Positions 1-9,345 of a stretch of 64,000 nucleotides of DNA are shown piece by piece (position 1 is the first letter of the stretch; each line of letters opens with the position of its first letter). Position numbers and translations under genes: made by a program. The stretch is from Verrucomicrobium spinosum DSM 4136 = JCM 18804 (lineage in GTDB: Bacteria > Verrucomicrobiota > Verrucomicrobiia > Verrucomicrobiales > Verrucomicrobiaceae): NCBI RefSeq assembly GCF_000172155.1, contig NZ_ABIZ01000001.1, positions 3,009,105 through 3,073,104 on the forward strand, read 5' to 3'. The notes under the pieces were generated by a model that had not been told where the DNA came from, did not search any database, and saw nothing but the letters and a program-made list of their open reading frames with translations.

Positions 1-125
1 ACTTCCATGCAACCCTCCTGCACCTGTTGGGTATTGATCACGAGCGGTTCACCTACCGCTTTCAGGGACGGGACTTCCGGCTTACGGATGTGTCGGGGAG
101 TGTGGTGAAGCGGATTCTGGCATGA
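1..125 (+). CDS. DUF1501 family protein, C-terminal end (5' partial)
   Basis: Only the last 40 codons lie in the window, reading from base 3 to a TGA at 123-125. The peptide has the typical end of DUF1501 (sulfatase-fold, secreted) proteins: a histidine-rich [15 protein letters not shown] stretch followed by [11 protein letters not shown]. The family is abundant in Planctomycetota and Verrucomicrobiota and is usually paired with DUF1553 or cytochrome-type proteins. Its biochemical role is not established. The stop overlaps the next gene's start as ATGA, which suggests translational coupling. Confidence 0.75.
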   Translation, partial: FHATLLHLLGIDHERFTYRFQGRDFRLTDVSGSVVKRILA

Positions 126-1162
126 TCGCGTCGCATTCTATGGACTTTTCCCAGTTGCATCCCGGGGCCGACGGTGGAGTATCCGCGCCGATGACCGAGT
201 CCCCGGCACTGCCGAAGTTTTGTGTGGTGATACCCTGCTACAATGAGCAGGAGTCGATCCCTGTGCTCGTGGAGAAACTGACTCCAGTGCTGGAAGAGGG
301 AACGGCTGGATCGTGGCAGATTTTGTTTGTGGACGATGGCAGCCGGGATGCCACCCCATCCATGATTTGGGATCTCCACGCGAAGGACCCCCGCTATCAG
401 GGAATCCGGCTGAGCCGCAATTTCGGACACCAGCCCGCCGTGTGGACGGGCATCGTCAATGCCCGGGCTGAATGCATCGGCGTCATCGACTGCGATCTTC
501 AAGACCCACCCGATGTGCTCATGCAGCTCTACCGGAGAGTGGTGGACGGCGGGGTGGACATCTGCGCCGGGGTGCGTGGAAAGCGCGAGGAGGCCCCCTG
601 GTGGCTCTGCATTGCCTACAAGACCTTTTACCGCCTGATGGGCTGGCTGGCAGAGCATGACTACACCCTGGACAGCGGGGACTTCTGCGTGGTGAACCGC
701 CGTGCGCACGCCGCCCTCTGCCGTCTGGGAGAAGCCGCTCCGGTCCACCGTGGACTGCGTTCCTGGGTGGGGTTCAAGCAAGACACCATCACCTACCTCC
801 GCCCGCCGCGTCTTCACGGGCAGAGCAAATACAACCTGACCCGCCTCGCGGTGCTGGCGATCAACAACCTGGTGAACTTCAGCACTGCTCCCCTGCGTCT
901 GGCCACGCTGGTGGGGCTGTTTATGGGGTTCATCACCTTGATGGCTGCCGGATTGTTCCTCCTGAACCGCATCTTTCCCAGCTTCTCGCTCTTCGGTTAT
1001 TATGTGGGTGCCAACCCGGGTACGGCCACCTTGGTGCTCTACACTTCCTTCATCTCGGCCGCCCTCTTCTTCTGCCTGGGCATCATCGGGGAGTACCTGG
1101 CTGTGGTGATCAAAGAAGTGAAAAGGCGGCCGGTCACTGTCATTGCGGAAAAAACCGAGTGA
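122..1162 (+). CDS. GT2 glycosyltransferase, DPM1/GtrB-like
   Basis: A 346-residue family 2 glycosyltransferase of the polyprenyl-phosphate sugar synthase type. The N-terminal GT-A domain begins at about residue 32 ([15 protein letters not shown]). It carries the nucleotide-binding [10 protein letters not shown] motif and the DCDLQDPP (DxD) metal site. Two C-terminal membrane helices lie at about 255-280 and 295-330, as in GtrB/ArnC-type enzymes that transfer a sugar from a nucleotide donor to undecaprenyl phosphate on the cytoplasmic face. The ATG at 122 overlaps the upstream stop. Internal ATGs at 140 and 191 are alternatives because the first 30 residues are not conserved-looking. The membrane protein that follows could be the partner using the lipid-linked sugar (inference). 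Confidence 0.88.
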   Translation: MIASHSMDFSQLHPGADGGVSAPMTESPALPKFCVVIPCYNEQESIPVLVEKLTPVLEEGTAGSWQILFVDDGSRDATPSMIWDLHAKDPRYQGIRLSRNFGHQPAVWTGIVNARAECIGVIDCDLQDPPDVLMQLYRRVVDGGVDICAGVRGKREEAPWWLCIAYKTFYRLMGWLAEHDYTLDSGDFCVVNRRAHAALCRLGEAAPVHRGLRSWVGFKQDTITYLRPPRLHGQSKYNLTRLAVLAINNLVNFSTAPLRLATLVGLFMGFITLMAAGLFLLNRIFPSFSLFGYYVGANPGTATLVLYTSFISAALFFCLGIIGEYLAVVIKEVKRRPVTVIAEKTE

Positions 1163-1219
1163 CGAGCTAATGCTTGCCGAGGGGCACCGGGGGTGCTTTG
1201 ATCCGCGCTTCCTCGTACT

Positions 1220-3202
1220 ATGGCATCAGAGATTGTCCCAGCCCCCGCCAAACGCAGCCGTGTCTGGTTTGAAACCGCATGGCCCTGGCTGAAGCGGATC
1301 GTGCCCTGGTTGCTGGTACTGCTGCCTGCGATTCTGCTCAATCGCCTGATTCACGAGCACAAGGTGAACATCCCGTTCCTGGATGACTGGATGTTCGTCC
1401 ATATGGATGCCAAGCTCGCTGAGGGCACCCTCCGCTGGCAGGACTTCTTCATGGTGCAGATGGAGCACCGGATGGCGTTTGTCCGGGGGGTGATCATGCT
1501 GTTTCACCACTTCTTGCCCGGCAACTACACGGGGCAGATGTGGCTCAGTTGGGTATTGCTGGCCCTGACGCTGGTGAATGTGGGAATCCTCTTGCGCAAG
1601 ACGACGGGGGTGCCTTTCCGGGTCTGGTGGCCGCTTCTGGCGCTGGCGAGTGTGGCGCTTTTTTCCCCGGTGCATTACCGGATCGTCCTGTGGGCCATGA
1701 TGTTTCAGGTGATCTGCCCGGCCTTCTTCCTCTCCCTGGCGATGGTGCTCTTGCTCGCCCGGTGGCCCCTGTGGATCCGCTTCGTCGGGGCGGTCCTGTG
1801 TGCCCAGTGTGCCACCCAGTGTTTTGCCACGGGCATTTTGGTCTGGGTGCTGATGATCCCGATGATCCTGTGGTCCGGGGCGATCCCCAAGACGCAGAGC
1901 CGCTACATCTTCCTGATCGCCTGGATCGGGGTCTTTCTCGTGACCATGGGGCTTTATTTTCATGACCTGAAGAATGAGACGGATCCCCAATTCTCCTACA
2001 AGCAGGGGGAAGAGCAGACGATGGAGAGGAACTTCAGTTCCTTTTTTAAGAACCCGGGCAAGGGGCTGGAGTTTGTCGTACGGTTCCTCGGGTGCCATTT
2101 GGGGCGAGGCTGGAGCGTTTCTGTGATGGACGCATCCCTGTTGCTGGGGGGGCTTTCCTTGGGGCTGATCGTGGTGTTCTCCCTGTTGTGGTTGAAGAAA
2201 TTCAGGGATGAAACGTTGAGGGAGCGTTTGCTGCCCTGGCTGCTTTTCGGAGGTTATTCGGTGGGGGCCGCTGTGCTCACGGCGGTGGGCCGGAGCTGGG
2301 CCTCCCAGTCAGGGGACAACGCCATCCATGCCCGGTACACCATTCACGCGGTGCCGCTGACGATCTCCCTGGTGGTGCTGGTGTGGATGATCTCCCGGGA
2401 GATCCGGCATCGCCGCCCGCAGTGGACCAAAGTGACGGTGCAGACCGTGACGGCGGGGGCCTACATGCTGGTGGTGATTCAGGCGGTGTCCTGGACCTTC
2501 GGCGAGCGCATGATGGCAGTCTGGGAATCTTCCCGACTGCGTGGAGCGGCCAATACCCTGTTCTTCAACACTGTGTACAACACCGAAGGCGATATCGCCG
2601 GGAACCGCGATCTGGCGCGCAAGGCCAACGAGCTGAATCTGCTCAATCCGCCGATGCTGAAGAATTCACGATTGGACAACTTCAGTCTGATGCCGCAGCT
2701 TTTGAACCAGAATACGGCTTTTTTCCGGTCGTGCCTGGTGCACTCTGTGGAAGGGGAGTCTAAGGCGGTGGTGGAGGGCTACGCCTGCCTCCCCAATCGT
2801 GTCCGGGTGGCAGATGCCGTGATCTTTACTTACAAGGACAAGAGCGATGGGCACTGGGAGATCTTTCACGTCTGCCAGGTGATGGGCATGCCTCTGTATC
2901 TCGTGGACCTGATGGCACGGGACCTTCAGTTTGTTCACACGCCGCCCGGCTCTCTGGAGCAGGAGGGGCTGGCGGGATTCCGGGGGAGTTTTTCCCTCCA
3001 GCAGCTTCCTCCAGGTGAACACAAGATCATGGCGTGGGCGTTGGATTACAAGAACCAGCGCGTCTATCCGATTTCCGGATACTTCGAGGTGGATACGGTC
3101 AAAAAGAGGGTCAAGAAGCTGGGCTCCGATCCCAAGGCGGTGAATTTGCAGTGGTTCATTGAGAAGGGGAAAGGCAACCCGAACTGGGAGCAGCTAAAAT
3201 GA
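1220..3202 (+). CDS. Polytopic membrane protein, GT-C-like
   Basis: This 660-residue protein has about ten hydrophobic segments between residues 20 and 430 and a soluble C-terminal part of about 200 residues. The first predicted extracytoplasmic loop contains PFLDDW and, about 35 residues later, MEHRM. An acidic pair followed by an EHR motif in this loop resembles uncharacterised GT-C-fold membrane glycosyltransferases that use polyprenyl-phosphate sugars. The neighbouring DPM1-like gene fits the role of making such a donor. No family can be named with certainty. Start ATG at 1220; there is no clear Shine-Dalgarno. Confidence 0.7.
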   Translation: MASEIVPAPAKRSRVWFETAWPWLKRIVPWLLVLLPAILLNRLIHEHKVNIPFLDDWMFVHMDAKLAEGTLRWQDFFMVQMEHRMAFVRGVIMLFHHFLPGNYTGQMWLSWVLLALTLVNVGILLRKTTGVPFRVWWPLLALASVALFSPVHYRIVLWAMMFQVICPAFFLSLAMVLLLARWPLWIRFVGAVLCAQCATQCFATGILVWVLMIPMILWSGAIPKTQSRYIFLIAWIGVFLVTMGLYFHDLKNETDPQFSYKQGEEQTMERNFSSFFKNPGKGLEFVVRFLGCHLGRGWSVSVMDASLLLGGLSLGLIVVFSLLWLKKFRDETLRERLLPWLLFGGYSVGAAVLTAVGRSWASQSGDNAIHARYTIHAVPLTISLVVLVWMISREIRHRRPQWTKVTVQTVTAGAYMLVVIQAVSWTFGERMMAVWESSRLRGAANTLFFNTVYNTEGDIAGNRDLARKANELNLLNPPMLKNSRLDNFSLMPQLLNQNTAFFRSCLVHSVEGESKAVVEGYACLPNRVRVADAVIFTYKDKSDGHWEIFHVCQVMGMPLYLVDLMARDLQFVHTPPGSLEQEGLAGFRGSFSLQQLPPGEHKIMAWALDYKNQRVYPISGYFEVDTVKKRVKKLGSDPKAVNLQWFIEKGKGNPNWEQLK

Positions 3203-3288
3203 TGATGGGGGCAAAACCGGCCCCAAATGGGGTGAAGGTTCTCCCCAGAAACCGTTGAAACTCCGATCACTGCTGCTAGGAAGACACC

Positions 3289-4410
3289 ATGCGTATCCTG
3301 CTTGCTCTGGACAAGTTTAAAGGCTCCCTGTCCGCTCGTGAGGCGTCGGATGCCGTCCGTCGCGGGCTGGCTGCGGCCGGAGTGGAGGCAGAGATCTGCG
3401 CATGCCCCATCGCGGATGGCGGGGAAGGCTTTACAGAGGCCATCATGACCTGCGTGGGCGGGCATTGGCATGAAGCGCCCGTGCACGATGCCCGGGGGCG
3501 GGACAGGATCGCCCGATATGGCATCATCGACCGCAAGGGCCACACGGAAGCGGTCATGGAGATGAGCGCGGCTTCCGGGCTGGCCATCGTGAATGACCTG
3601 CCGCTGGATCCTGCTGTGGCGACCACGCGGGGCACGGGCGAAATGATGCTCCATGCTCTGGAGCAGGGGGTGAAGCGCATTTTGATCGGCATTGGCGGAA
3701 GCGCCACGAACGATGGCGGCACGGGCATGGCTTCGGCGCTGGGCGTCAGGTTTCTCGACTCTGACGAGGTGACGGTAGAGGACCTGCCGGGACAAATCGA
3801 AAAGGTGCGTCGGATTGCCAAGACGCATCGGCTGCCTGTGGACGTTGTCGTGGCCTGTGACGTGACCAATCCGCTGCTGGGCGAACACGGGTGCACGCAT
3901 GTATATGGCCCGCAGAAGGGGGTAAAGGATCTGCCCTTCTTTGAGCAGCGGATGACCCGTCTGGCAGAGATGGTCCGCCGGGATCTGGGCTGCGACCACC
4001 AGAACGAGCCTGGTGCCGGAGCCGCAGGCGGCTTGGGATTTGGGCTGATGAGCTTCTGTGGAGCCCGCCTCCAGAGCGGATTTGACCTGGTGGCTGAGGT
4101 CACGGGCCTGAGAGAGCATATCCTGGAAGCGGACCTGGTCATCACTGGCGAGGGCAAACTGGATGCCCAGACCCTGCACGGCAAGGGGCCCCTGGGCGTG
4201 GCGGACCTGGCCCGCGAAGCCGGGAAGCGGGTGATCGGCGTGGGTGGCATCATTGATGACAGCCCTGAACTGCGCCGACGGTTTGACGGACTGGTGCAGG
4301 TGAAGCCCCCTGAAGTGCCCATTCCAGAAGCCATCCGCCGGGCCTCCGAACTCCTGGAACAGGCCATCACCAAGTGGGCCTCTCACTACGAATTTATGGC
4401 TCCTGTGTGA
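3289..4410 (+). CDS. glxK: Glycerate kinase (type II, GlxK family)
   Basis: A 373-residue member of the GckA/GlxK-type glycerate kinase family, which phosphorylates D-glycerate with ATP to feed glycolate or serine carbon into glycolysis. The N-terminus MRILLALDKFKGSLSA and the following CPIADGGEGFTEA are hallmarks. The central GIGGSATNDGGTGMA nucleotide/substrate loop and the late VITGEGKLDAQT motif are also present, so the active site looks complete. Length matches the family (about 370-380). It is a free-standing gene, 86 bp after the membrane protein and 42 bp before fabD. Confidence 0.93.
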   Translation: MRILLALDKFKGSLSAREASDAVRRGLAAAGVEAEICACPIADGGEGFTEAIMTCVGGHWHEAPVHDARGRDRIARYGIIDRKGHTEAVMEMSAASGLAIVNDLPLDPAVATTRGTGEMMLHALEQGVKRILIGIGGSATNDGGTGMASALGVRFLDSDEVTVEDLPGQIEKVRRIAKTHRLPVDVVVACDVTNPLLGEHGCTHVYGPQKGVKDLPFFEQRMTRLAEMVRRDLGCDHQNEPGAGAAGGLGFGLMSFCGARLQSGFDLVAEVTGLREHILEADLVITGEGKLDAQTLHGKGPLGVADLAREAGKRVIGVGGIIDDSPELRRRFDGLVQVKPPEVPIPEAIRRASELLEQAITKWASHYEFMAPV

Positions 4411-4452
4411 GTCGTTTCAATCATCCACTTTCTCGTTAGAGCTGTTGAATTT

Positions 4453-5385
4453 ATGGGTAAAAAAGTTGTTCTGTTGTTCTCGGGCCAGGGTGCCCAGAAG
4501 GTTGGCATGGGCCAGGATCTGGCCGCTGCCTATCCCAAAGCCAAAGCCTTGATCGACCGTGCGGATGAGACGCTGGGTTTCAAGCTTTCCGAGGCGATGT
4601 TCCAGGGACCCATCGAGGAGCTTACTCGCACGTCCCGCTGTCAGCCCGCCCTGTACACTCATGGCCTGGCGGTGTTGGAAGTGTTGAAGGACCTGGTGCC
4701 TGATCTGGAAGTGGCCGCTTGTGCAGGCCTGTCCTTGGGGGAATTCACCGCCCATGCTGCGGCAGGCACATTCGATTTCGAAACCGGATTGAAGCTGGTC
4801 TATCAGCGCGGTTCCTTCATGGAAGAAGCCTGCGAGGAGACCAAGGGCGGCATGGCGGCCCTGATCGGGGGCGAGGAAAGTGCAGTGCGTGAACTCGCTG
4901 CAGAATGCGATGTGGATGTGGCCAACTTCAACTCTCCTGGGCAGATTGTGGTGAGTGGCACGGAGGAGGGCATCGCGAACGTGATCGCACGGGCCAAGGA
5001 CAAAGGGATCCGCAAGGCTGTCCCGTTACCAGTTGCAGGAGCTTACCATTCACGTCTGATGAAGTCTGCTCAGGACAAGCTGGCCTCCGTTCTTCAGAGC
5101 ACCTCTTTCAAGGTCACCGATATTCCTGTGGTGAGCAATTACGAGGCGGATGTGGTGACAAGTGAGATCGTGATCCGCTCCACTTTGGAGCGCCAGGTGA
5201 CGGGCTCTGTGCGCTGGGTGGAATCCATGCAGCTCTTGCTCAAAGAGGGGCATGACCTCTTTTTGGAGCTGGGTCCGGGTGGGGTGCTGGGGGGCTTCAT
5301 GGGTCGCATCCAGAAGGGCGTGAAGGTGATCTCGATTGAGGATGTGAAGGGCATCGAGGCGGCGGTGGCGGAGTTGAACGCCTGA
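4453..5385 (+). CDS. fabD: Malonyl-CoA:ACP transacylase
   Basis: FabD of 310 residues, which moves malonyl groups from CoA to acyl carrier protein for fatty acid elongation in the cytoplasm. The N-terminus has the family signature LLFSGQGAQKVGMG. The nucleophile elbow is GLSLGEF (the usual GHSxG with Leu for His at the second position, which is common in this family). The catalytic His is in the AGAYHSRLM motif. Length is normal. No other fab gene is adjacent, so it stands alone here. A GC-rich hairpin follows at 5416-5443. Confidence 0.95.
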   Translation: MGKKVVLLFSGQGAQKVGMGQDLAAAYPKAKALIDRADETLGFKLSEAMFQGPIEELTRTSRCQPALYTHGLAVLEVLKDLVPDLEVAACAGLSLGEFTAHAAAGTFDFETGLKLVYQRGSFMEEACEETKGGMAALIGGEESAVRELAAECDVDVANFNSPGQIVVSGTEEGIANVIARAKDKGIRKAVPLPVAGAYHSRLMKSAQDKLASVLQSTSFKVTDIPVVSNYEADVVTSEIVIRSTLERQVTGSVRWVESMQLLLKEGHDLFLELGPGGVLGGFMGRIQKGVKVISIEDVKGIEAAVAELNA

Positions 5386-5415
5386 TTCTACAGGGGATAA
5401 GATTACGTTTTTGGG

Positions 5416-5443
5416 GCGGCGGCTTTCGTCTGGGGGCCGCCGC
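5416..5443 (+). terminator. Possible hairpin terminator after fabD
   Basis: An 8-bp perfect GC stem (GCGGCGGC at 5416-5423 and its complement at 5436-5443) encloses a 12-base loop shortly after the fabD stop. The tract after it is only weakly T-rich, so termination efficiency is uncertain. Confidence 0.4.
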
Positions 5444-5481
5444 TCTTGTGTGTCCGGCCAAGCCGTTCTATGGTCGGTTCC

Positions 5482-6483
5482 ATGAGTGCAACACCCCTGC
5501 AAGCCGGGCTGAAGACCCTGCAACTCACGGAACCCTTTCGGATTGCTCACGGCACCTCCACGGAGCGGCAGGTGCTGCGGCTGCGCTGGAACGGGGCGGT
5601 GGGAGAGGCACCCGTCGTGCCATATTACAAGGAGAGCGCCGCCGTCACCCTGGAATGGCTACAGGCCCTGGACTGGAACGGCAGCCCCGCTCCCAAAGAT
5701 GGCCCGCGCCTGGGGCGTCTCGCGCTGGATTTGCTCTGGCATGATGCGGTGGGCCGGGATAAGCGGCAGACGCTGGGCCAAATGCTCCATCTGAATCCCG
5801 CCCAGACTCCTCCCGGTTGCCGATCCTTCAGCATCCCCACCGATCTGGACAAGTTCGCGGAAAAAGTCGCGCAGGTCAGCAGGCAGTTTCAGGTGCTGAA
5901 ACTCAAGACTGGCAGTGGCAATGTCGAGTTCGACGAGGCCATCGTCGCCACCGCCAGAAAGGCGGCTCCGGACGCCAAGCTGCTGGTGGATGCCAATGGG
6001 GGATGGACGGTGGAAGAGACGGCCGCGATCCTGCCGAAGCTGGTCAAGTATGACCTGACACTGGTGGAGCAGCCGTTTCATCACGATGGCGGCTCTGAGT
6101 CCTGGCGGGAGTTGAAGTATCTGCTGCCATCACATTCCATTCCGCTTTATGCCGATGAAAGCGCGCAAGGGCCGGACGATGTGCTGACGCTGGCGGGTCT
6201 GGTGGATGGGGTGAATGTGAAGCTCCTGAAGTGTGGCAGTATTGCGGAGGCCCAGACGATGATCCGTTTCGCCCGGGCCAGCGGTATGGGCGTGCTGTTG
6301 GGGTGTATGATCGAGAGCAGTGTTGGCGTGACGGCGGCAGCCCACCTGGCTCCGCTTGCCGACTGGATCGATCTGGACGGCCATCTGTATGTGGCGGACG
6401 ATGACTACGAAGGCGTATCGTATGATGAACAAGGGCGTCTCCATCTGCGCGACCTCCCTGGACTGGGCGTGACCCCTCGCTGA
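5482..6483 (+). CDS. Dipeptide epimerase (enolase superfamily)
   Basis: A mandelate racemase/muconate lactonizing-type enzyme of about 333 residues. Visible catalytic elements are the KLKTG (KxK) base, the metal ligands in LLVDANGGW, LVEQPF and YADES, and the opposite-face lysine in NVKLLKCG. The late WIDLDGH motif matches the aspartate pair that reads the amino group in L-Ala-D/L-Glu epimerases. It probably epimerises a dipeptide released from peptidoglycan. The ATG at 5482 (MSATPLQAG) is preferred over an upstream in-frame TTG at 5446 that falls inside the hairpin region. The M20 peptidase directly downstream supports peptide turnover. The exact dipeptide cannot be read from sequence. Confidence 0.85.
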   Translation: MSATPLQAGLKTLQLTEPFRIAHGTSTERQVLRLRWNGAVGEAPVVPYYKESAAVTLEWLQALDWNGSPAPKDGPRLGRLALDLLWHDAVGRDKRQTLGQMLHLNPAQTPPGCRSFSIPTDLDKFAEKVAQVSRQFQVLKLKTGSGNVEFDEAIVATARKAAPDAKLLVDANGGWTVEETAAILPKLVKYDLTLVEQPFHHDGGSESWRELKYLLPSHSIPLYADESAQGPDDVLTLAGLVDGVNVKLLKCGSIAEAQTMIRFARASGMGVLLGCMIESSVGVTAAAHLAPLADWIDLDGHLYVADDDYEGVSYDEQGRLHLRDLPGLGVTPR

Positions 6484-6504
6484 CGGATCTCCATCTCGAC
6501 TGCT

Positions 6505-7743
6505 ATGACTCTACAGTCCTTGAATGACTGGCTCACCGCCCAAATGCCGGAGGCGCTCGAATGGCTGGAGCGCATGGTACGGATCAACAGCTTCACCACC
6601 AACCGGGAAGGGGTGAACGCCCTGGGAAAGCTGACGGCGGAGGCCTTTGCCGAGCTTGGGTTTGAGCCCGAGTTTGTGCCCTCCACCGAGCCAACGCACG
6701 GCTCGCATCTCTACCTCCGGCGTCCTGGGGCAACCGGGGCGCAGGTGTTGCTGGTGTCTCACCTGGACACGGTGTTCCCTCCTGAGGAGGAGTTGCGGGA
6801 GAATTTTCAATGGGAACCCGTGCCAGAGGAGGGTCGCATCTATGGTCCCGGCACCGTGGACATCAAAGGCGGGACTGTGTTGATCTGGATGATCCTGGGG
6901 GCACTGCAACGGCTGGCTCCGACCGTGTTCGAGGAAACGAACTGGCTCATTGCCCTCAATGCATCGGAGGAGGTATTGAGTGCCGACTTTGGCGTCCGAA
7001 CAGCGGAGCGTTGCACCCAGGGGGCGACGGCGGTGCTGGTGTACGAAGGTGGACCCATGGTGGGAGGAGCTTATCATCTGGTGACCGCGCGGAAAGGGCG
7101 GGCGAGTTACCGTCTCGCTGCCCACGGGAAAGCGGCCCATGCGGGCAGTTCCCATGCCGAGGGGATCAATGCCATCGTGGGACTGGTGGATGCTGTGAAA
7201 GCGGCGGCGGCGCTGACCAGCTATGATGACGAGCTTACGGTGAACGTCGGGGTGATTCACGGAGGCACGGTCACGAACCGGGTGCCGCACGAAGCTACGG
7301 CCGAACTCGAGATGCGGGCCTTTGATCCTCATGTCTTGAAAGAGGCTCAAACGGCGGTGGAGGCCCTTGCGATCGAGGGAGATCCTTCGAGGAGTGAACC
7401 CAGAATCGAAGTGATCTGCGAGGGGGACACCCCCGGTTGGCCCAATGACGAACGCACGCAGCAGTTGTTCCAGTGCTGGGCAGACGCCGCGGCATCACTG
7501 GATCATCAGGTGATCTCAGTGCCCCGTGGTGGGCTGAGTGATGCGAACTACCTCTGTCACTTGGGACCCACTCTGGATGGTCTGGGGCCCTTCGGAGCCA
7601 ATGCTCATTGCTCGGAGCGCAGTGCGGACGGTGCCAAGGTGCCCGAGTACGTGGTGCCGGCTTCCTTCGTGCCGAAGGCTGCGATCAATGTGCTGGGGAT
7701 CTTGAAGCTGCTGGGGCGTGAGGCTGAACTGGAAGGGGCCTGA
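6505..7743 (+). CDS. M20 family metallopeptidase (CPG2-like)
   Basis: A 412-residue zinc carboxypeptidase/deacylase of family M20. Metal-site residues are visible in order: His86 and Asp88 in VSHLDTVF, the bridging Asp119 in GPGTVDIKGG, catalytic Glu155 with Glu156 in NASEE, and a C-terminal His in GANAHCSER. The dimerisation lid domain sits between about residues 190 and 310. Glutamate carboxypeptidase-type M20 enzymes release C-terminal Glu or Asp from peptides or conjugates. Next to a dipeptide epimerase this suggests peptide or muropeptide recycling (inference). It starts 21 bp after the epimerase and ends 3 bp before the Nudix gene, so the three are probably co-transcribed. Confidence 0.88.
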   Translation: MTLQSLNDWLTAQMPEALEWLERMVRINSFTTNREGVNALGKLTAEAFAELGFEPEFVPSTEPTHGSHLYLRRPGATGAQVLLVSHLDTVFPPEEELRENFQWEPVPEEGRIYGPGTVDIKGGTVLIWMILGALQRLAPTVFEETNWLIALNASEEVLSADFGVRTAERCTQGATAVLVYEGGPMVGGAYHLVTARKGRASYRLAAHGKAAHAGSSHAEGINAIVGLVDAVKAAAALTSYDDELTVNVGVIHGGTVTNRVPHEATAELEMRAFDPHVLKEAQTAVEALAIEGDPSRSEPRIEVICEGDTPGWPNDERTQQLFQCWADAAASLDHQVISVPRGGLSDANYLCHLGPTLDGLGPFGANAHCSERSADGAKVPEYVVPASFVPKAAINVLGILKLLGREAELEGA

Positions 7744-7746
7744 GAG

Positions 7747-8181
7747 ATGTCACCTTATTACGAGGAGCTTCGCAAGGTGTATGGGAAAGGGCTACTTATC
7801 ATGCCCTCTGTCGCGGCCGTCATTCGAGACACGACGGGGCGCTTGCTCTTGATCGAAAAGCATGACGGCAACTGGAGCCTGCCTGCCGGTGCGATCGAGC
7901 CGGGTGAAACTCCCGAGCAGGCGGTCGCTCGCGAAGTGAAGGAGGAGACGGGCATGATCTGCACCGCGTGTCGACTGCTTGGGTTGCTAGGGGGATCTGA
8001 CTATCGGTACACCTACTCGAACGGGGATCAGGTGGAATACCTCGTAGCCTTGTACCGTTGCGATGCCCTAGACGATGGAGCGCCTACGGATGTGCAGGAG
8101 ACCCGGAGCGTGCGCTATATCGCGAGGGAGGAGATGCCGGGTCTGGCTCTTCCTTATGATTTTGATCTTTTGTTTCAGTGA
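7747..8181 (+). CDS. Nudix hydrolase
   Basis: A 144-residue single-domain Nudix pyrophosphohydrolase. The Nudix box runs GAIEPGETPEQAVAREVKEETGM at about residues 50-72 and contains all signature residues (Gx5Ex5 to 7REUxEExGU). The core begins with PSVAAVIRDTTGRLLLIEK. The preferred substrate (a nucleoside diphosphate derivative or similar) cannot be deduced. Only 3 bp separate it from the upstream peptidase. It is the last gene of the housekeeping block before the AT-richer island. Confidence 0.88.
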   Translation: MSPYYEELRKVYGKGLLIMPSVAAVIRDTTGRLLLIEKHDGNWSLPAGAIEPGETPEQAVAREVKEETGMICTACRLLGLLGGSDYRYTYSNGDQVEYLVALYRCDALDDGAPTDVQETRSVRYIAREEMPGLALPYDFDLLFQ

Positions 8182-8306
8182 GTCGTAGGGTGGGGATCAA
8201 TCTCCACTCCGAGTGGCACAAAACGTCTTAGCTTCACTACGTCAAAGACTTGCAATCCATCGAGGTTTACGTGATGGCAGTTGCTGGCGCTCCCTCTTTT
8301 TCGGCT

Positions 8307-9227
8307 ATGAAAATTCTTTGTACCCATGGATGGCTCATGAGCAATTTGGGAGATCAGTGGATGACTGACATAGTCCTTAAGGTCCTGGTGGCAAGAGGGC
8401 ATTCGGTTGCTGTTTCCAGCAGGGGCTATCCCAATGGGTGGGCTTGCGAAGGCGTAGAGCGTCTTCAAGTGTGCACGGAAAGCTTGGACGTGGCCGCGAG
8501 GCGACATTTATTTTCTGAGTACGACAAAATCGTAAACCTGCCTGGAGGAGGGCTTCAGGGAAAGGATCACCGGTCAGTCGCAATACTGAAAGACATCGAG
8601 ATCTGTTCGTCGTTGGGCATTCCTTATGCTTTAGCTGGTCACAGTATCTATTCCCAAATACCCGCTGCTACGCTGCGTAAAGTAAGCTTGATTCTAGCCA
8701 GGGAGCCCTGTACCGCGGCATGGCTTCGTAGCCAGCAGGTCGACCATCTTGAAACTGTGGATGCAGCCTGGTCCCAGGAAATTGGCGCTAGCACTAGATC
8801 CGAAAGAACCGTCATTATGTTGAGATGGGACGGTGAATTTACTTCTGGGAATGTAAGTCTGAGCGGATCTGACTTGAAGATTGGCTCGCACACCTTCGGT
8901 CCTTTCCACTCGATCATTGTTTCAACCAGTGATTCGATAAGAGACGAAGCCTTGGGTGTGAAACTCGCGAGACAACTGTCAGCTTCCTGGGAACCATGTC
9001 GGACAATTGACGAACTGAAGATGATTATCTCCGGCGCTGCGCATTTGATCACTGACCGCTACCATCCGGCTATTGTTGCCAAAGTTACTGGCACTCCACT
9101 AAGCTTTATTGGCAGCCGTAGTGTTAGGAATCAAGGTTTGCGTGAGTTAATGGGGAAGTCGATCGAGGAGCTAAGAGATTCCTCCTGTGCTGGGTTGTCA
9201 GCCCTTGGAGCTTGGTCGAGCAAATAG
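8307..9227 (+). CDS. Polysaccharide pyruvyl transferase family protein
   Basis: About 306 residues from the ATG at 8307 (MKILCTHGWLMSNLGDQWMTD), preferred over an in-frame start at 8250 whose extra 19 residues are not conserved-looking. The N-terminal GxxNxGD-like motif, the NLPGGGLQG glycine loop and the C-terminal TDRYHPAIVAK motif are typical of the CsaB/WcaK-type pyruvyl transferase superfamily. These enzymes transfer pyruvate from PEP to sugars of surface polysaccharides. It is the first gene of the accessory island and is followed by a small glycosyltransferase. Confidence 0.78.
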   Translation: MKILCTHGWLMSNLGDQWMTDIVLKVLVARGHSVAVSSRGYPNGWACEGVERLQVCTESLDVAARRHLFSEYDKIVNLPGGGLQGKDHRSVAILKDIEICSSLGIPYALAGHSIYSQIPAATLRKVSLILAREPCTAAWLRSQQVDHLETVDAAWSQEIGASTRSERTVIMLRWDGEFTSGNVSLSGSDLKIGSHTFGPFHSIIVSTSDSIRDEALGVKLARQLSASWEPCRTIDELKMIISGAAHLITDRYHPAIVAKVTGTPLSFIGSRSVRNQGLRELMGKSIEELRDSSCAGLSALGAWSSK

Positions 9228-9345
9228 TACGAGGTGTGCTTCAACAACTTGTTGCTCTTTGCTGGATTTTGTGTTTGGGAATTTGTCGCTGCACAGTTGC
9301 AAGTCGAACCAAGCTGGATCTCAATCGTTAGCCATTGCCATTCGC